From Akebia trifoliata (lineage: Eukaryota; Streptophyta; Magnoliopsida; Ranunculales; Lardizabalaceae): DNA of 64,000 nucleotides. The stretch is taken from the NCBI GenBank assembly GCA_017979445.1, contig CM030715.1, positions 12,330,187 through 12,394,186 on the forward strand, read 5' to 3'. A program made the translations under genes and the position numbers. The notes under the pieces were generated by a model. The model was not told the DNA's origin. It ran no database searches and worked only from the letters and a program-made list of their open reading frames with translations. Shown in pieces: positions 45,644 through 56,338 of the stretch; position 1 is the first letter of the stretch; the number at the start of each line of letters is the position of its first letter.

Positions 45644-45651
45644 TATAAATA
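45644..45651 (+). promoter_or_regulatory. TATA-like box for the antisense ORF of TE9
   Basis: Reads tataaata in plus orientation, followed after about 30 bases by a pyrimidine-rich region and, from 45709, a leader running into the ORF remnant at 45830. It lies outside the LTR. That it drives the ORF is inferred from position only. Confidence 0.5.
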
Positions 45652-45708
45652 AGAGACATAGTGCTCATTCTCTTTCTTATTGTACTATAACTCTACAATT
45701 TCGAATCT

Positions 45709-48324
45709 ATGTATTCTGTAGAAAATTCTTTATCTCTTTCTTTGTTTCTACTTCACTATTACTCTTACCTCTTTCAAACTAAGGTAATCTCCTTTCTTTG
45801 TCCTCTTTTTTTCTGTAAATTTACTTTCTCAATGGCTATTAGCGTAACCCAACTTCGATGGAGATTTTACATCCTACCTTTGTGTCTCTTTGGGTTAGTG
45901 ATGACCCAATAACCCTAGCAAATGCTGCCAAGAAGAAATCTTGGTCTACATCGACCAAATCAATGTTGACTTTAGTTTCCCTCTTTTTCGTTCCTTAGGG
46001 AGGTGTTGAGTAAAATAAACTAGGCCCCAAGTCAAATGTCTCGGAACTTCTACTGTTTAGTGGAGATTGTGGAAAAGATAGGCATAACCCCCAATAACCT
46101 CTTCTCCATATATAATCTAAAAGCCATCCCCTAACGCCCGGGGTACTACTCATTGTCCTCCAAGAGTGCGACGGTGGCATTGGCTTCTAATCTCCTTAGT
46201 ATTGATAAAAAGAATTGAAAATTCACCTCTAGGACTCCTCATGAGGGATTTAGAATCCCTTGAACCTTTCAGGGTAAGGCTTACTTTAGGTTTCTGATTG
46301 TGTCTCATTCTTCTAGTCTGTCTACAACTTACTCTCTTACAAGCTTTTGTCTTCTTTTTCTTTATAGATTCCTCTATCTTTTCTACTACTGAGGCTAGGA
46401 AAAAGTGGTGTAGAGCATCCAAAGATTGAAGGCTAGTACCAGTGGACCTCCAAACCAGTGCTACAGAGGGGGTAGCAATGGAAGACTTCCAATCCGCTTT
46501 GTGATCATCTGCACAACGGGCCTCTTTTGATCAGGCCAAACCGATCTCGGAAGATATCCCTACTCCCCTCACCTCTACTCTCTTTCGGCCTCCTTCACGA
46601 AGCGGGGCTTTATCTGGTCAGGCTTCATTTTGTAAGGTTGAACAAATCCCAAAAGATCTTGATCCATTCTTGGCCTCTATTTCTGACCTTCCTTCATCTC
46701 CAACTCTACAAGGGTCCTTTGACGCCATGAACATTGACTCCTTAGAATTTCCTTTTTTCAGTTTCCCTGCTATCAAAATTGTTCTTCCTACTGATCCACC
46801 GAAGAAGAAGAAGATGAAGAGTCTAGTCTCTCGAGGATCCACCCTCACTAGAGAAGCAAGCTAGCTGGCTTTAGTGCTTGGGGGGGGGGGCAGGCTGCTC
46901 TTATTTCTATCTCTGCTTCTTTTTCTACTATGGTTGCTATTATTGCTATTGTTGTAGCTGTTACTATCCCTACTGGGCTTCTTGAGGAGGTTCAAACTCA
47001 AGTAGGGTAGAGCTCGAAAGCTATCAAGGAGTACAACCCTATTCCTGACCTACAACCATGTAAAAAGAGTAGGTTGGTCAAGAGAAGTTTGAGGAGTCAT
47101 TTCCCTTTAGAGAAGTTTGAGTAGGAGGGTCCCAAACTTCGTAAAACTCCTCTGAAGGAAGTTATGTTCTCCTAGAAGGGTCGTGGGGCCTTCCTTCAAG
47201 ATGGAAATGATAATGGCATTTTCCAGCCTTGCTCTTTCGTTTACAATAAGAACCGCGGGGTAAAGGACCCTATTGTCGCTGCCTCTCTACTTTCCTAGTT
47301 CATTTCTCCCAAGGACTAAGATGTCATAAACCAGGCCAATGTGGACCTGGGCTTTGGTTGATTTGTCCATGGCCTTCATCAAGTAACTCTCTACTCTTCC
47401 TATATTACTATTTATTTTGCATACTTTACTCACTTAACTATTTTTTTCTTCTTCGCATGCCCACGTTTATAAAACCTTGGCCTTCTTGAAGTGACATGAG
47501 GCTAAGGACCAAGCGGTTGTCCTAGCTAGGGAGCATGAAGAAAAAATAACTCTGCTCCATAATGAACTGGCCTCTTCTAACCAATTTTCCCAATATGCTA
47601 AAGAGAAGATAGAGGCTAACTTGGCCCAGTTTTCTAGGGAAAACTTAGCTTTGGAAGCCACCAATAAGAAGTTGACAGATCTCTAGGGTGTTCTTCAACT
47701 GGAACTGGCCAGCTGCAAAGAGAGTGTAGAGGAGAGGCGTAGAGCTAATGGATATCTGAGAGAAAATATAGCATTAAGAGCTTGAGCTATGCTCCCTTAG
47801 AGCTAGTATTGAATCGGCTAAAGCAGCTCTGGCCAAGGAAGATGAGGCTAAAACCAAGAGATTGCTGGGGTAACTACAAGCCCAGTATTCTTGATTAGTA
47901 GAGAAAGCTTCCACTAAAGCCTATCACGAAGGCTTTAAGGTTGCTCGGCTTCAGTACGAGGATGAGGAGGAAGGGACGAAGAGGACGATATTGACAAATG
48001 TCATATTGTTTCTTCTATCAGGAATATGTCTTGGACTGGGCATTTTGGGCGTGCCCTACCCTCCCTACTGATGAGAAAGGAAAGCCTGTTGCTGTCTTAG
48101 AATGAGTCCTTGGCGAGCTTACGGAGACTGGGCTTACCGTAGAATTGGACCCTACCAGGACTACTGATTCTTCTGCTCAGGCCAGTGATCTCTCTCCTGT
48201 TCTGCCTTCTAATCTGCCTTCTATCCATGTTATTGATGTTGATCAGGATAAGGTGGCTGATCTTCCAAACCCTCCTACTGAGGTTGACCCTTTAAATCTT
48301 ATTGTTGAGACTTTTGCCAACTAA
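45709..48324 (+). pseudogene. TE9 antisense ORF remnant (Tat-type additional ORF)
   Basis: The plus strand shows coding-like stretches in the same direction, opposite to gag-pol. From about 46000 one reads GITPNNLFSIYNLKAIP and, further on, TSRTPHEGFRIP. The 64-residue piece at 46670-46864 ends in a Lys-rich run (PPKKKKMKSL) like a nuclear signal. A long coiled coil lies at about 47490-47900 (REHEEKITLLHNELASSNQF, then ENLALEATNKKL). An acidic tail follows at 48060-48324 (LDPTRTTDSSAQ, DVDQDKVADLPNPPTEVDPL). Possible introns lie at 47385-47470 and before 48010. Tat elements are known to carry antisense ORFs here; the protein function is unknown. Many stops; dead. Confidence 0.6.
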
Positions 48325-49030
48325 TTATCTACCATCAAATAAAAAATATGCTTCTTGGTTTTAGTTGTATTTTATTTTTACTGTTGTTTTTGTACTACCC
48401 CATTCTTGTGCTTTCTCTTGTATTTCTTTCTAGTTATTAATAAGAAAATTTTGCATCAATTTATCTTTTATTTTTAATGCGAACTTTACTTCTTTATACT
48501 GCTTACGCTACATGCACAATCTGTTTGTCTACTTTTGAACTTAGTATAAATTTAAACATTTCACTTGACTTAAAGATTCTAGTAGTTCTGTTCCTTCAAA
48601 TTAATTTCCTTACTTAAGCTAACTTACTTGAGCCAACTATTAGTCTAACTTCTGTGTGAACTCTTATTCACACTACTTGCATCGCACATTCCATTGCTAA
48701 GTTGCTTGAATTGCTCGTACTTACTACCTCTTCACCCCAAGTTCTACCTTATGTAAATTTTACTTAGGTGAAACCTTTTGCTAGATGAGTTCATTAACTT
48801 TGGGGAAATACCTTTGAGTTACTATCCTTGAATAAGGTTCTAACTCAGCTTTATTGATTTGTTCCCATAACAGTTATTTTTTGATACTTTTATTATTCTA
48901 AGGCAAACTATAGTCTTCTGCTAAATAATTCTCTTTGCTCTAGTGATCAGGACAGAGTATGGTCGACTTGCTTTGCACTCTACTGGTTGAAATATATGAG
49001 AGCTACTTGGACCAGACTCTAAATTGAGCT
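48325..49030. other. TE9 region between antisense ORF and tandem array
   Basis: AT-rich, with tattaataagaaaattttg near 48435 that could be the end of the antisense transcript, as a polyadenylation signal of type aataaga. No ORF. Confidence 0.4.
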
Positions 49031-49680
49031 CAATTTCATGCTAACTTACTCATGCCAAAGTAGGGCCCTAACTAGCTTCTTACTATGCCAATTAAAGCAA
49101 AGAAGACCGACATAGGCCCAAATCCAGGTGGGATCCATCATTTGTGTTATTGTATTCATGGCAGAATAAGGCCCCAACTAGCTTCTTACTCTGCCAATTA
49201 AGGTAGGGAAGACCCACATAGGCCTGGATCCAGGTCGGATCTGTCTTCAGTGTTCTTGAACTCATAACAAAGTAGGACCCTGATCAGCTTCTTACTTTGC
49301 CAATTAGGATAGACAAGACCCACATAGGTCCTAATCCAGGTGGGGATCCACATTTGTGCTTCGTTACTCGTGTCAAAGTTGGTCCTCGCCAGTTTCTTAC
49401 CCTGCCAATTAAGGCAGACAAGACTTATGTAGGTTTGGATCTAGGTGGGATCCCTCTTAAGTGTTTTTGAACTTGTGACAGAGTAGAACCCCGACCAGTT
49501 TTTCACTCTACCAATTAAGGTAATGAAAACCGACGTAAGTCCTGATCTAGGTGGGATCCATATTAGTTCTTCATTACTTGTGTTAGAGTTGGACCCCGAC
49601 CAGCTTCTTACCCTACCAATTAAGGCAAAGAAGACCCACGTAGGCTTGGATCCAGGTGGGATTTCTCTTCAGTGCTAAAT
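49030..49680 (-). repeat. TE9 tandem array, six units of about 106 bp
   Basis: The word gccaattaa (or accaattaa, gccaattag) recurs at about 49087, 49193, 49299, 49403, 49510 and 49615, a spacing of 104-107 bp. Each unit also has ccaggtgggatc and cttcttac. Alternate units share their middle part (for example gttcttgaactcataac against ttcgttactcgtgtc), so the true repeat is a dimer of about 212 bp. It lies directly after the integrase end, in the 3' untranslated region. Confidence 0.9.
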
Positions 49681-49689
49681 CCTATGCGT

Positions 49690-50528
49690 AGGCTAATAGC
49701 GATTGAAAAAGATTTTTTATTGATAATGCCTTTTCAGGTTACAAGCATTCCAGGGTCTAGGCAGCTCTTGACCATTCATTGTTATCAAATAATAGAATCC
49801 CTTTTGGCATATCCTTGCTACTCTATATGGCCCTTCCCAATTAGTGCCTAGCTTGCTGTTGTTCTGCTCTTTGATATTTCAGAATACCTTACATAGCACT
49901 AGATCTCCTTCTTCAAACTGCCTATGGTGAACTTTCTTCTTGAAGTAGTTTTGTAGCTTCTTGTCATAGCTCTCTAGCCTTATCAGTATTGCTTCCCACT
50001 TTTCTCATAACAAATCTACTTCTACAATAATCTGATGGTTGTTATTGTTAGTCTGCGCTATTCTGGACCTTATTGTGGGGAAACTATTTTTTGTAGGAAT
50101 CACGCTTCCATTCCATAGGTCATAACGAATAGAAACATTCCCGTGGACGTTCTGCCAGTTGTCCTGGATGTCAATAGCATGCCATGTAAGACAGTTGTCC
50201 ACCTTCCTTTTGATTATCCCAGCCTCTTCTTTAGTGTGTTTATCAGTACTTTGTTGGTAGTTTCTGCCTGTCCATTGCCCTGTGGGTACTGTGACATGGA
50301 AAATAACTATGTTATCCCATGCTCTTTACAAAATTCTCTGATCTGCCCTCCTACAAATTGTCACCCATTATCTGAGACTATGGTACGTGGTAGACCAAAT
50401 CTGCAGATTATGTTTTCCTATAAGAACTTCTGGACTTCCTATTGTTGTATTCTAGCTAGAGGTAGTGCTTCTACCCACTTGGTGAAGTAATCTACCGCTA
50501 CTAGCAGGAAAGTCAAATTACCTAGTGC
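49690..50528 (-). pseudogene. TE9 integrase, C-terminal part (right of pol end)
   Basis: Continues the gene cut by TE10. The minus strand starts at ALGNLTFLLVAVDYFTKWVE (65-residue frame 50439-50636, whose first part is TE10 LTR), then has TIVSDNG with the second catalytic Asp, GNGQAETTNKVL with the Glu, and ends near 49715 with a PWNACNLKRHYQ-type tail. Stops are frequent. The plus-strand frame 50143-50490 is a shadow. Confidence 0.83.
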
Positions 50529-50533
50529 CCTAA
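50529..50533. repeat. target site duplication of TE10 (left copy)
   Basis: cctaa; the right copy at 56339-56343 is cctag. Removing TE10 and one copy restores the integrase reading across the site. Confidence 0.75.
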
Positions 50534-50949
50534 TGTGATGGCCATAACTTTCGTCACCTAGAGTTAGGTGGATGTTGGCCCCGGAGCTACCTGGGAGCAC
50601 CCATGTAACAATATGTAAGACTCGATATGAAGCCATGTCAGCCCCCCTATCAGGGCATATCTGTTAGCTTAGAGGTACATGTCAGCCCCGTGCCAGTGCA
50701 TACTTGTTAGCTTAGTGGCATTTCTGTAATAAGGGAGTATGACTGGCCTCTACTTTTGATGTTTCCTTTTGGAAACCTAGGAAAGACTTAGCATACTCTT
50801 TGTAGGAAGGGTGCTAATGCTATCACAATCCCCGGCTTGCACCCACATTGTTGAAGCCTTGAAGCCCAGCTCCGTGGAAGTCCTGCGTTTCATAGGATTA
50901 TCTATTGCTTTATAACGTACCTTATTGCTTTTGTAACGCGTTACACCGT
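50534..50949 (+). repeat. TE10 5' LTR, left part
   Basis: Starts tgtgatggcc. It contains the perfect 12-bp palindrome gtaacgcgttac at 50933-50944 and ends with accgt (50945-50949), the left target duplication of TE11. Confidence 0.9.
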
Positions 50950-52734
50950 TGAAAGCGCCCTCGATCCGCGGGGTGCGCGGATCCGCTTTTGACCCTTGAG
51001 GTTTGGGAGTCGCCACCTAGTTATTACGGTCTAGGAACCAAATTGACCCTACAATGGATAAAAAGAACTAATCTACTATAGAAATCTGAATCCGGGGATC
51101 ATGTTACGGGGTTGGAAGGTGTTAGGCACCAACCCCGCCCGGCCAATGCCGGTCTCTACTTATCCCAAATAGATCTACATTGCTAATGATAAAACCTAGA
51201 TTAAAAAAAAAATTATAATAATAAAAAAAAAACCTTACCTTCGATCTGCAAAAGCACTATTCCCTCAGATCTGAAAAATAGTTCCTTGTAGCGTACTCCT
51301 TGCTTCGTTTTGTCTCCGGATCTGATTTCTGATCTCCGAGGCAAGGTGTCTCTTTCTTGGATCTGGATGCTTCGAATTTGTGGTGGATTTTTGGGGTGTT
51401 TTTGAAAGGTTTTTGGGTGTTTTTTAGGCTAAAATAGGAGTAGGGGTGTTAGGGAAGGAGTTGGGGCTTCAAAATTAGGGTTTTGGAGGGGTTGTAGAGG
51501 CTTCTTCACCTACTTTTTCTAGGGTTTTTTCTTTGATACGAAAATAGGGTGTGGAGGCTCTTATTTATAAAGTTTTTAGAAGCATTTAGGGTTTGATTAG
51601 GGTTTCTTTTAGGGTTTCAATTAGGGTTTTGACTTAGTCTTTAGGGTTTTAGGGTTTTGACTTTAGTCTTATGAGATTGACTTGATTAGTTTTAGATTAG
51701 GGTTTGGATTTAGGGTTTTGACCTTAGTCTTATGAGATTGACTTGATTAGTTTAGATTAGGGTTTTGATTTAGGGTTTTGACCTTAGTCTTATGAGATTG
51801 ACTCGATTAGTTTAGATTAGGGTTTTGACTTTAGTCTTAATTGATTGACTTTTAATATCTTGACTTTAGTCTTGCTTAATTGACTTTAATTTTGACTTCA
51901 GTCTCACTTGATTGACTTTAATACCTTGACTTCAGTCTTACTTGATTTACTTTTAATTTTTGGAGAACCCCCCTCTAAAATATCTTTAATTCTTTGGACC
52001 CCCAAATGGAGGGGTCCTTAAAGAAATATCCCACGAACCCTCAACAATTTTGCCTGAGAGTCAATTAATCGATTTTTGAGGTTCAAAGTTTTGAATTAAT
52101 TTCATTAATGTTTCACTTTAAATATTTAATGTTTTATTTATTAATTTCGAATTTTTTAATTATGAAAATTGTGAAATTACCGTTTTGCCCCCGGAGAGGA
52201 CTTTTCACGTTTCAAGGCGGTTTTTTAATGTTCTAGGATGTTTTAGAATCGGTTTTTCGTAAGGAATTCAATGAGAATGTTGGTTTGTGTCATTTATGAA
52301 AATTTTTATGTGAAATTATTGTGAACTTTATGAGGGGCATTTTCGTAATTTTGTCAAATTCTGTTAAAATTGGTGAAATGATTTATTTGGTTCCGATTTG
52401 TTATTTTATGTGTTCGAGAGAGTTTTCCTAAGCATAACGTAGGCTCTAGGGTTGTTTTGAGGTTAGGGGTATTTTGGTAATTTAATCATTTTTAGTGATT
52501 TTTATCGTGAAGCTTCTTTTTGGTTTGCAAGATGATGATTTCTATGTTTCTGGGGTCGCATTTTCCTAGCGTAGCGTGGTTTCTAAGTTTTGTCAGTTTG
52601 AGATACCTCATCCGGATTTCTGAAACATATCTGGTAACAAAATAAAGCATTGGAATAGACATCCATCATTGGGAACCTTTGCGATCGAGTTGACGACTTG
52701 ATTAATCAGGCGGATGCAAAATGGGGTGTCTACA
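50950..52734 (-). mobile_element. TE11: solo Tat/Ogre LTR (1785 bp) inside the TE10 LTR
   Basis: Same family as 7781-9240 and the TE6 LTRs (plus-strand ends tgaaagcgcc and gtgtctaca). It is flanked by perfect 5-bp copies of accgt (50945-50949 and 52735-52739). No internal sequence, so a product of LTR-LTR recombination. It contains a minisatellite of about 60-65 bp at 51650-51840 (gaccttagtcttatgagatt in each of three units), which makes it longer than its relatives. Confidence 0.93.
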
Positions 52735-52908
52735 ACCGTGTAATTCAATATTACATCAACAAAGTTATCTCCGGACTTTACCTCGTGTTGTCTCATTTAC
52801 TTGTTTGCTAGCTACATGTGTGTGCTGTACGATCATTTTACAGGCTTGCAAGTGGATTTGACTCCCTTGCGCTGCACGACCTCACTTCGAAAGAATATGG
52901 CCATGACA
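52735..52908 (+). repeat. TE10 5' LTR, right part, with TE11 target duplication
   Basis: Begins accgt (52735-52739), then continues as in the other LTR (gtaattcaatattacatcaa) and ends ccatgaca. Confidence 0.9.
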
Positions 52909-52910
52909 GT

Positions 52911-52922
52911 TGGTATTAGAGC
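52911..52922 (+). other. TE10 primer binding site, initiator tRNA-Met
   Basis: tggtattagagc two bases after the LTR; one change from tggtatcagagc. Confidence 0.9.
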
Positions 52923-52977
52923 ACAGTTGGTATTCCCCCTAGCTCTTCCCCTAGTTTCCATTTTGTTCACGCGAACG

Positions 52978-54110
52978 ATGGCAAGAGGAACTACTAGTAT
53001 CGCGAACCAACCCGCTCCAAACACACCACCACCACGTACAAACAAGGAACACATCAAGGTATTAGAAGAGAAGGTAGCCATGATATCCGGTCTCGTTGAT
53101 GGTATTGCGCAATTAAATGGTCGACAGCACACGCTGGAAGAAGAATCCGTGACCCTCAGAGCTAAAGTGACTGACCTCGAGGAAGATGCCCGAGGAAACC
53201 TAGTCGCCTTATAGGAACAGATTACGGAGCTCACTACGAAGGTAGGTCTCCTGGTTTGAGCCATTACTAATGATCGGCCTACCAGTAGTGATGCTTCTCC
53301 CTCGCACTAGCAGGTTCCCAAGCCACACACCTTCGATGGTGTTCGCGATGCGAAAGAGCTCGAGAATTTTCTGTTCGACATGAAGTAGTACTTTTGTGCA
53401 GCTCGTCTGGATTCAGAAGAGGTAAAAGTAACAACTGCTTCTATGTATCTTGTTGGTGATGCCAAACTATGGTGGCGAACAAAGTACACCGAGATGAAAA
53501 GTGGCCAATGTTTCATCGAGACATGGGAGGACCTCAAGAAAGAATTGAAGCACTAGTTCTTACCAGAGAACGTAGAGTTCATTGCCCACAGAAAGTTGAG
53601 GCAACTCCAACATATAGGTACAGTTCACGAGTACGTCAAGCAGTTTTTCGCCTTGATGCTTAACATCCATGACATGTCAGAGAAAGACAAGCTATTCTCG
53701 TTCCAAGAAGGACTCAAGCTTTGGTTTAGACAGAACTCCAACGGAAACGTGTGAAAGATCCCAAGTCTACAATTGTAACAGCCGAGCGATTGACTGATTA
53801 CACACCTGCAGAAAGGAGCCAATAGGACATACACCCTCAGTCAAAGGGTTACTACCAGCGACCTAAGTACACAAAGAAGTCTTCGAATGACAAGAATAAA
53901 GGGTACAGACAGAGTTCTAGTCAGGGATCCTCACGGAATTCCTGTCCTTCGTAGAGCAGAAGTACCTTGCCAGTCAAGCGTCGTCACAAGCACGTATGCG
54001 TTTTGTGTGGTGGGCCTCACAAGACATTTAAGTGCCCACAGCGAGCCAAATTGACTGCACTTTTAGCTTCCCAGAATTACCCTAGTCACGAGAGTACGAG
54101 TGGGTGAGAT
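52978..54110 (+). pseudogene. TE10 gag
   Basis: Starts at 52978 with MARGTTSIANQPAP; the upstream Met at 52801 is inside the LTR. It has a coiled-coil-like helix (ISGLVDGIAQLN, RAKVTDLEEDARG), the core VPKPHTFDGVRDAKELENFL, VKVTTASMYL and FLPENVEFIAHRKLRQLQH, and a zinc finger CVLCGGPHKTFKCP near 53996-54037 (C-x2-C-x3-H-x4-C). In-frame stops at 53212 and after, plus a frameshift near 53740, break it, but it is clearly better kept than TE2 gag. The minus-strand frames over it are shadows. Confidence 0.85.
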
Positions 54111-54128
54111 GATGAAAATTCTCCTCAC

Positions 54129-54713
54129 ATGGGAGTCTTGCATCTTTTGAATTCAATGAAGCAGACATCTGAGACTCAGAATAGTCAAAAATGGAAGGGT
54201 CTTATGTATGTCGATATTGAAGTTGGTGGGAAGACCACCCAGGCAATAGTTGATACAGGAGTTACGCACAGCTTCATTATCCCTGTAGAGGCGAAGCGTC
54301 TCAATATCCGGCTCGATAAGGGTTCAAGCCATATGAAAGCTGTAAACTCCCAAGCCACTCCTATCCAAGGTTTGGCCAAGTCAGTGTCCGTCAAGATAGG
54401 TACATGGAAGGGTAAGCTTGATTTACTCGTAATTTCGCTCGATGAGTTCAGAGTTGTCATTAGGATGGATTTCATTCGACAGAACAGGGTTGTACCGATG
54501 TCATTTGCTAACACCTTGGGCATGCTAGGTGAATGTCCAAGTTTTTTTCCCATCTCTACAGGCAAGGAAGAGGGAAAGTTGATTTTAGCCATTCAGTTGA
54601 AGAAAGGTAAGCAACCGTACATTGCTTCCTTGAGAGTTGAATCCGAAGAACATGACCATAGTTCAACTCCCATACAAGTTACACAGGTTTTAGTAGAAGT
54701 TGATCACGTATAG
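54129..54713 (+). pseudogene. TE10 aspartic protease region
   Basis: This 194-residue open frame has IVDTGVTHSFI near residues 41-50, with the catalytic DTG intact (Asp 42), and VIRMDFI near residues 110-116 where the family has IGMD. It is an uninterrupted protease domain, in contrast to the DTE of TE2, and could in principle fold, but it is preceded by a broken gag and has no own promoter. The minus-strand frame 54185-54592 is its shadow. Confidence 0.85.
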
Positions 54714-54719
54714 CAAATG

Positions 54720-55024
54720 AGCTTCCGAAGACACTACAGCCACGTAGGTTGATAGATCATCAGAATGAATTGCTACCTGTTACCATACCTCTTACAGAGA
54801 AGCCTTTCAAGATGAATCCTCCAAGACTAGCTAAGTTGAGTAATCAACAGTATGGGTCTTTGCAATGTTGTATCAATTATCGAGCAGTGAAGAAGATCAC
54901 CATCAAGAATAGGTATCCGATCCAATAAAGTGCCGACTTGCTTGATAAACTTGGGACTGCCAAGTATTCTACAGAGTTAGGTTAGAGATCAGGTTACTGC
55001 AAGATTCAAGTTGCAGATGAAGCC
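54720..55024 (+). pseudogene. TE10 reverse transcriptase, N-terminal fragment
   Basis: Reads ELPKTLQPRRLIDHQNELLP, PFKMNPPRLAKLSNQQ, SLQCCINYRAVKKITIKNRY, then DLLDKLGTAKYSTEL and GYCKIQVADEAP. The family's SGFIRPSKAPYG segment is missing between NQQ and YGSL. The domain stops before the catalytic YLDD box at the deletion point near 55024. Confidence 0.78.
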
Positions 55025-55560
55025 CCTCAGTTACTTCGTCAGAGTGTCAATAAGATTTGGAATGTACCTCATAGTGTTGTTAGCATCAAAGATTCAAGAA
55101 TCACAGGGACGTTATGGGACGGATCGTGTAGATTACTTGGATTCTAACTTGATTTTCCAAACAATGTACATCACCAATCAGTTTGGCCAATGGAGATATT
55201 CAGTTTTACGTTGGAGTATTTTAGGCATCTTGCCAATGCCGATCATGAAAATTGGGCGAATTTGTTCAATTCCAACTTTCAGAAGAACTCTTCCTCCAAT
55301 AAGAATGCTTTTGAACTTATCACAAGCTGACAGTATTTAACTTCTCACACTATTGTTTCAGGCTACAGGAGACATAGTCCAAGGATGTACAGGTTTGCTA
55401 AACTCTGGTTACCGTACAGGTTACACAACATTTACTCTGTCATCCATGCAAGAAGTCTCAAGCCGTACCATACAGATCCAGGAGACCCCGCGCGCAGCAT
55501 TCTAACACGTACATCTTCTCATTCAACTTTTCAACTAAAGCGTGTTGTCGACAAAGTTCC
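55024..55560 (+). pseudogene. TE10 integrase, C-terminal half, fused to RT by deletion
   Basis: The frame jumps from RT to SVNKIWNVPHSVVSIKDSRI, the integrase core from just before the second catalytic Asp, which lies in a changed context (SIKD for SDRD). LEYFRHLANADHENWANLF follows, then SHPCKKSQAVP-like text leading to the tail before the chromodomain. The first catalytic Asp and zinc finger are absent. By comparison with TE2 about 1.4 kb is missing. Confidence 0.75.
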
Positions 55561-55735
55561 CGAAAACGTCAATTCAGTAGCAGTTCCATCCAGTAACCGC
55601 AACAGCAGCACGTGGAGTACTTCGTCACACAGGACATGCCAGAATTTGAAGCTACACAGGAGAGTGCAGAGAACCTACAACCTTTCAAGCAGAAGATTGA
55701 AGAGTTTTCCTGGTCAATGAGACGAGGAAGTCTAT
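55560..55735 (+). pseudogene. TE10 chromodomain remnant
   Basis: One frame reads VEYFVTQDMPEFEATQESAE and then NLQPFKQKIEEFSWSMRRG, the C-terminal part of a chromodomain. Two aromatic positions are changed: WK is QD and the W of ATWE is Q. The tail is the same as in TE2. It ends before the polypurine tract aataggtgggggagtc at 55738-55753. Confidence 0.7.
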
Positions 55736-55753
55736 AGAATAGGTGGGGGAGTC

Positions 55754-56338
55754 TGTGATGGCCATAACTTTCATCACCTAGAGTTAGGTGTATGCTCACC
55801 CCGTAACTACCCGAGAGCACCCATGTAACAGTATGTAAGGCTCGATATGAAGCCATGTCAGCCCTCGTACCAGGGCATATCTGTTAGCTTAGAGGTACAT
55901 GTCAGCCCCGTGCCACGGCATACTTATTAGCTTAGTGGTATTTCTATAATAAGGAAGTATGACCGGCCTCCACTTTTGATGTTTCCTTCTGGAAACCTAG
56001 GAAAGACTTAGCATACTCTTTGTAGGAAGGGTGTCAATTTTATCCCAATCCCCGGCCTACACCCATGTTGTTGAAGCCTTGAAACCCAGCTCTATAGAAG
56101 TCTCGCGTGTCATAGGATCATCTATTATTTTGTAACGTACCTTATTCCTTTTGTAACGCGTTACACCGTATAATTCAATATTATATCAACAAAGTTGCCT
56201 CTGGGCTTTACCTCCTGTTCTCTCATTTACTTGTTTGCTAGCTATGTGTGTGTGGTGTACGATCATTTTATAGGCTTGCAAGTGGATTTGACCCCCTTGC
56301 GCCGCACAACCTCACTTCAAAAGAATATGGTCGTGACA
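55754..56338 (+). repeat. TE10 3' LTR (585 bp)
   Basis: Starts tgtgatggcc, ends tcgtgaca, with the palindrome gtaacgcgttac at 56153-56164. Same length as the reconstructed 5' LTR. Confidence 0.93.

Larger units (their letters stand above)
50534..56338 (+). mobile_element. TE10: chromovirus of the TE2 family, internally deleted, holding TE11
   Basis: The 5' LTR (50534-50949 plus 52740-52908, 585 bp after removing TE11) and the 3' LTR (55754-56338, 585 bp) flank gag, protease, part of RT, the second half of integrase and a chromodomain remnant on the plus strand. Primer site and polypurine tract are as in TE2. RNase H and half of RT and integrase are lost through one deletion at about 55024. 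Insertion is in the TE9 integrase gene, with near-matching 5-bp duplications. Confidence 0.92.

Noticed and set aside
46879..46888. run of ten G
   Set aside because: Isolated homopolymer in the antisense ORF remnant; may be slippage or a sequencing effect, no role seen.
50143..50490. 115-codon plus-strand ORF
   Set aside because: Shadow of the TE9 integrase on the minus strand.
52833..53264. 143-codon minus-strand ORF
   Set aside because: Shadow of TE10 gag, partly in the LTR.
54185..54592. 135-codon minus-strand ORF
   Set aside because: Shadow of the TE10 protease frame, which has the DTG box.
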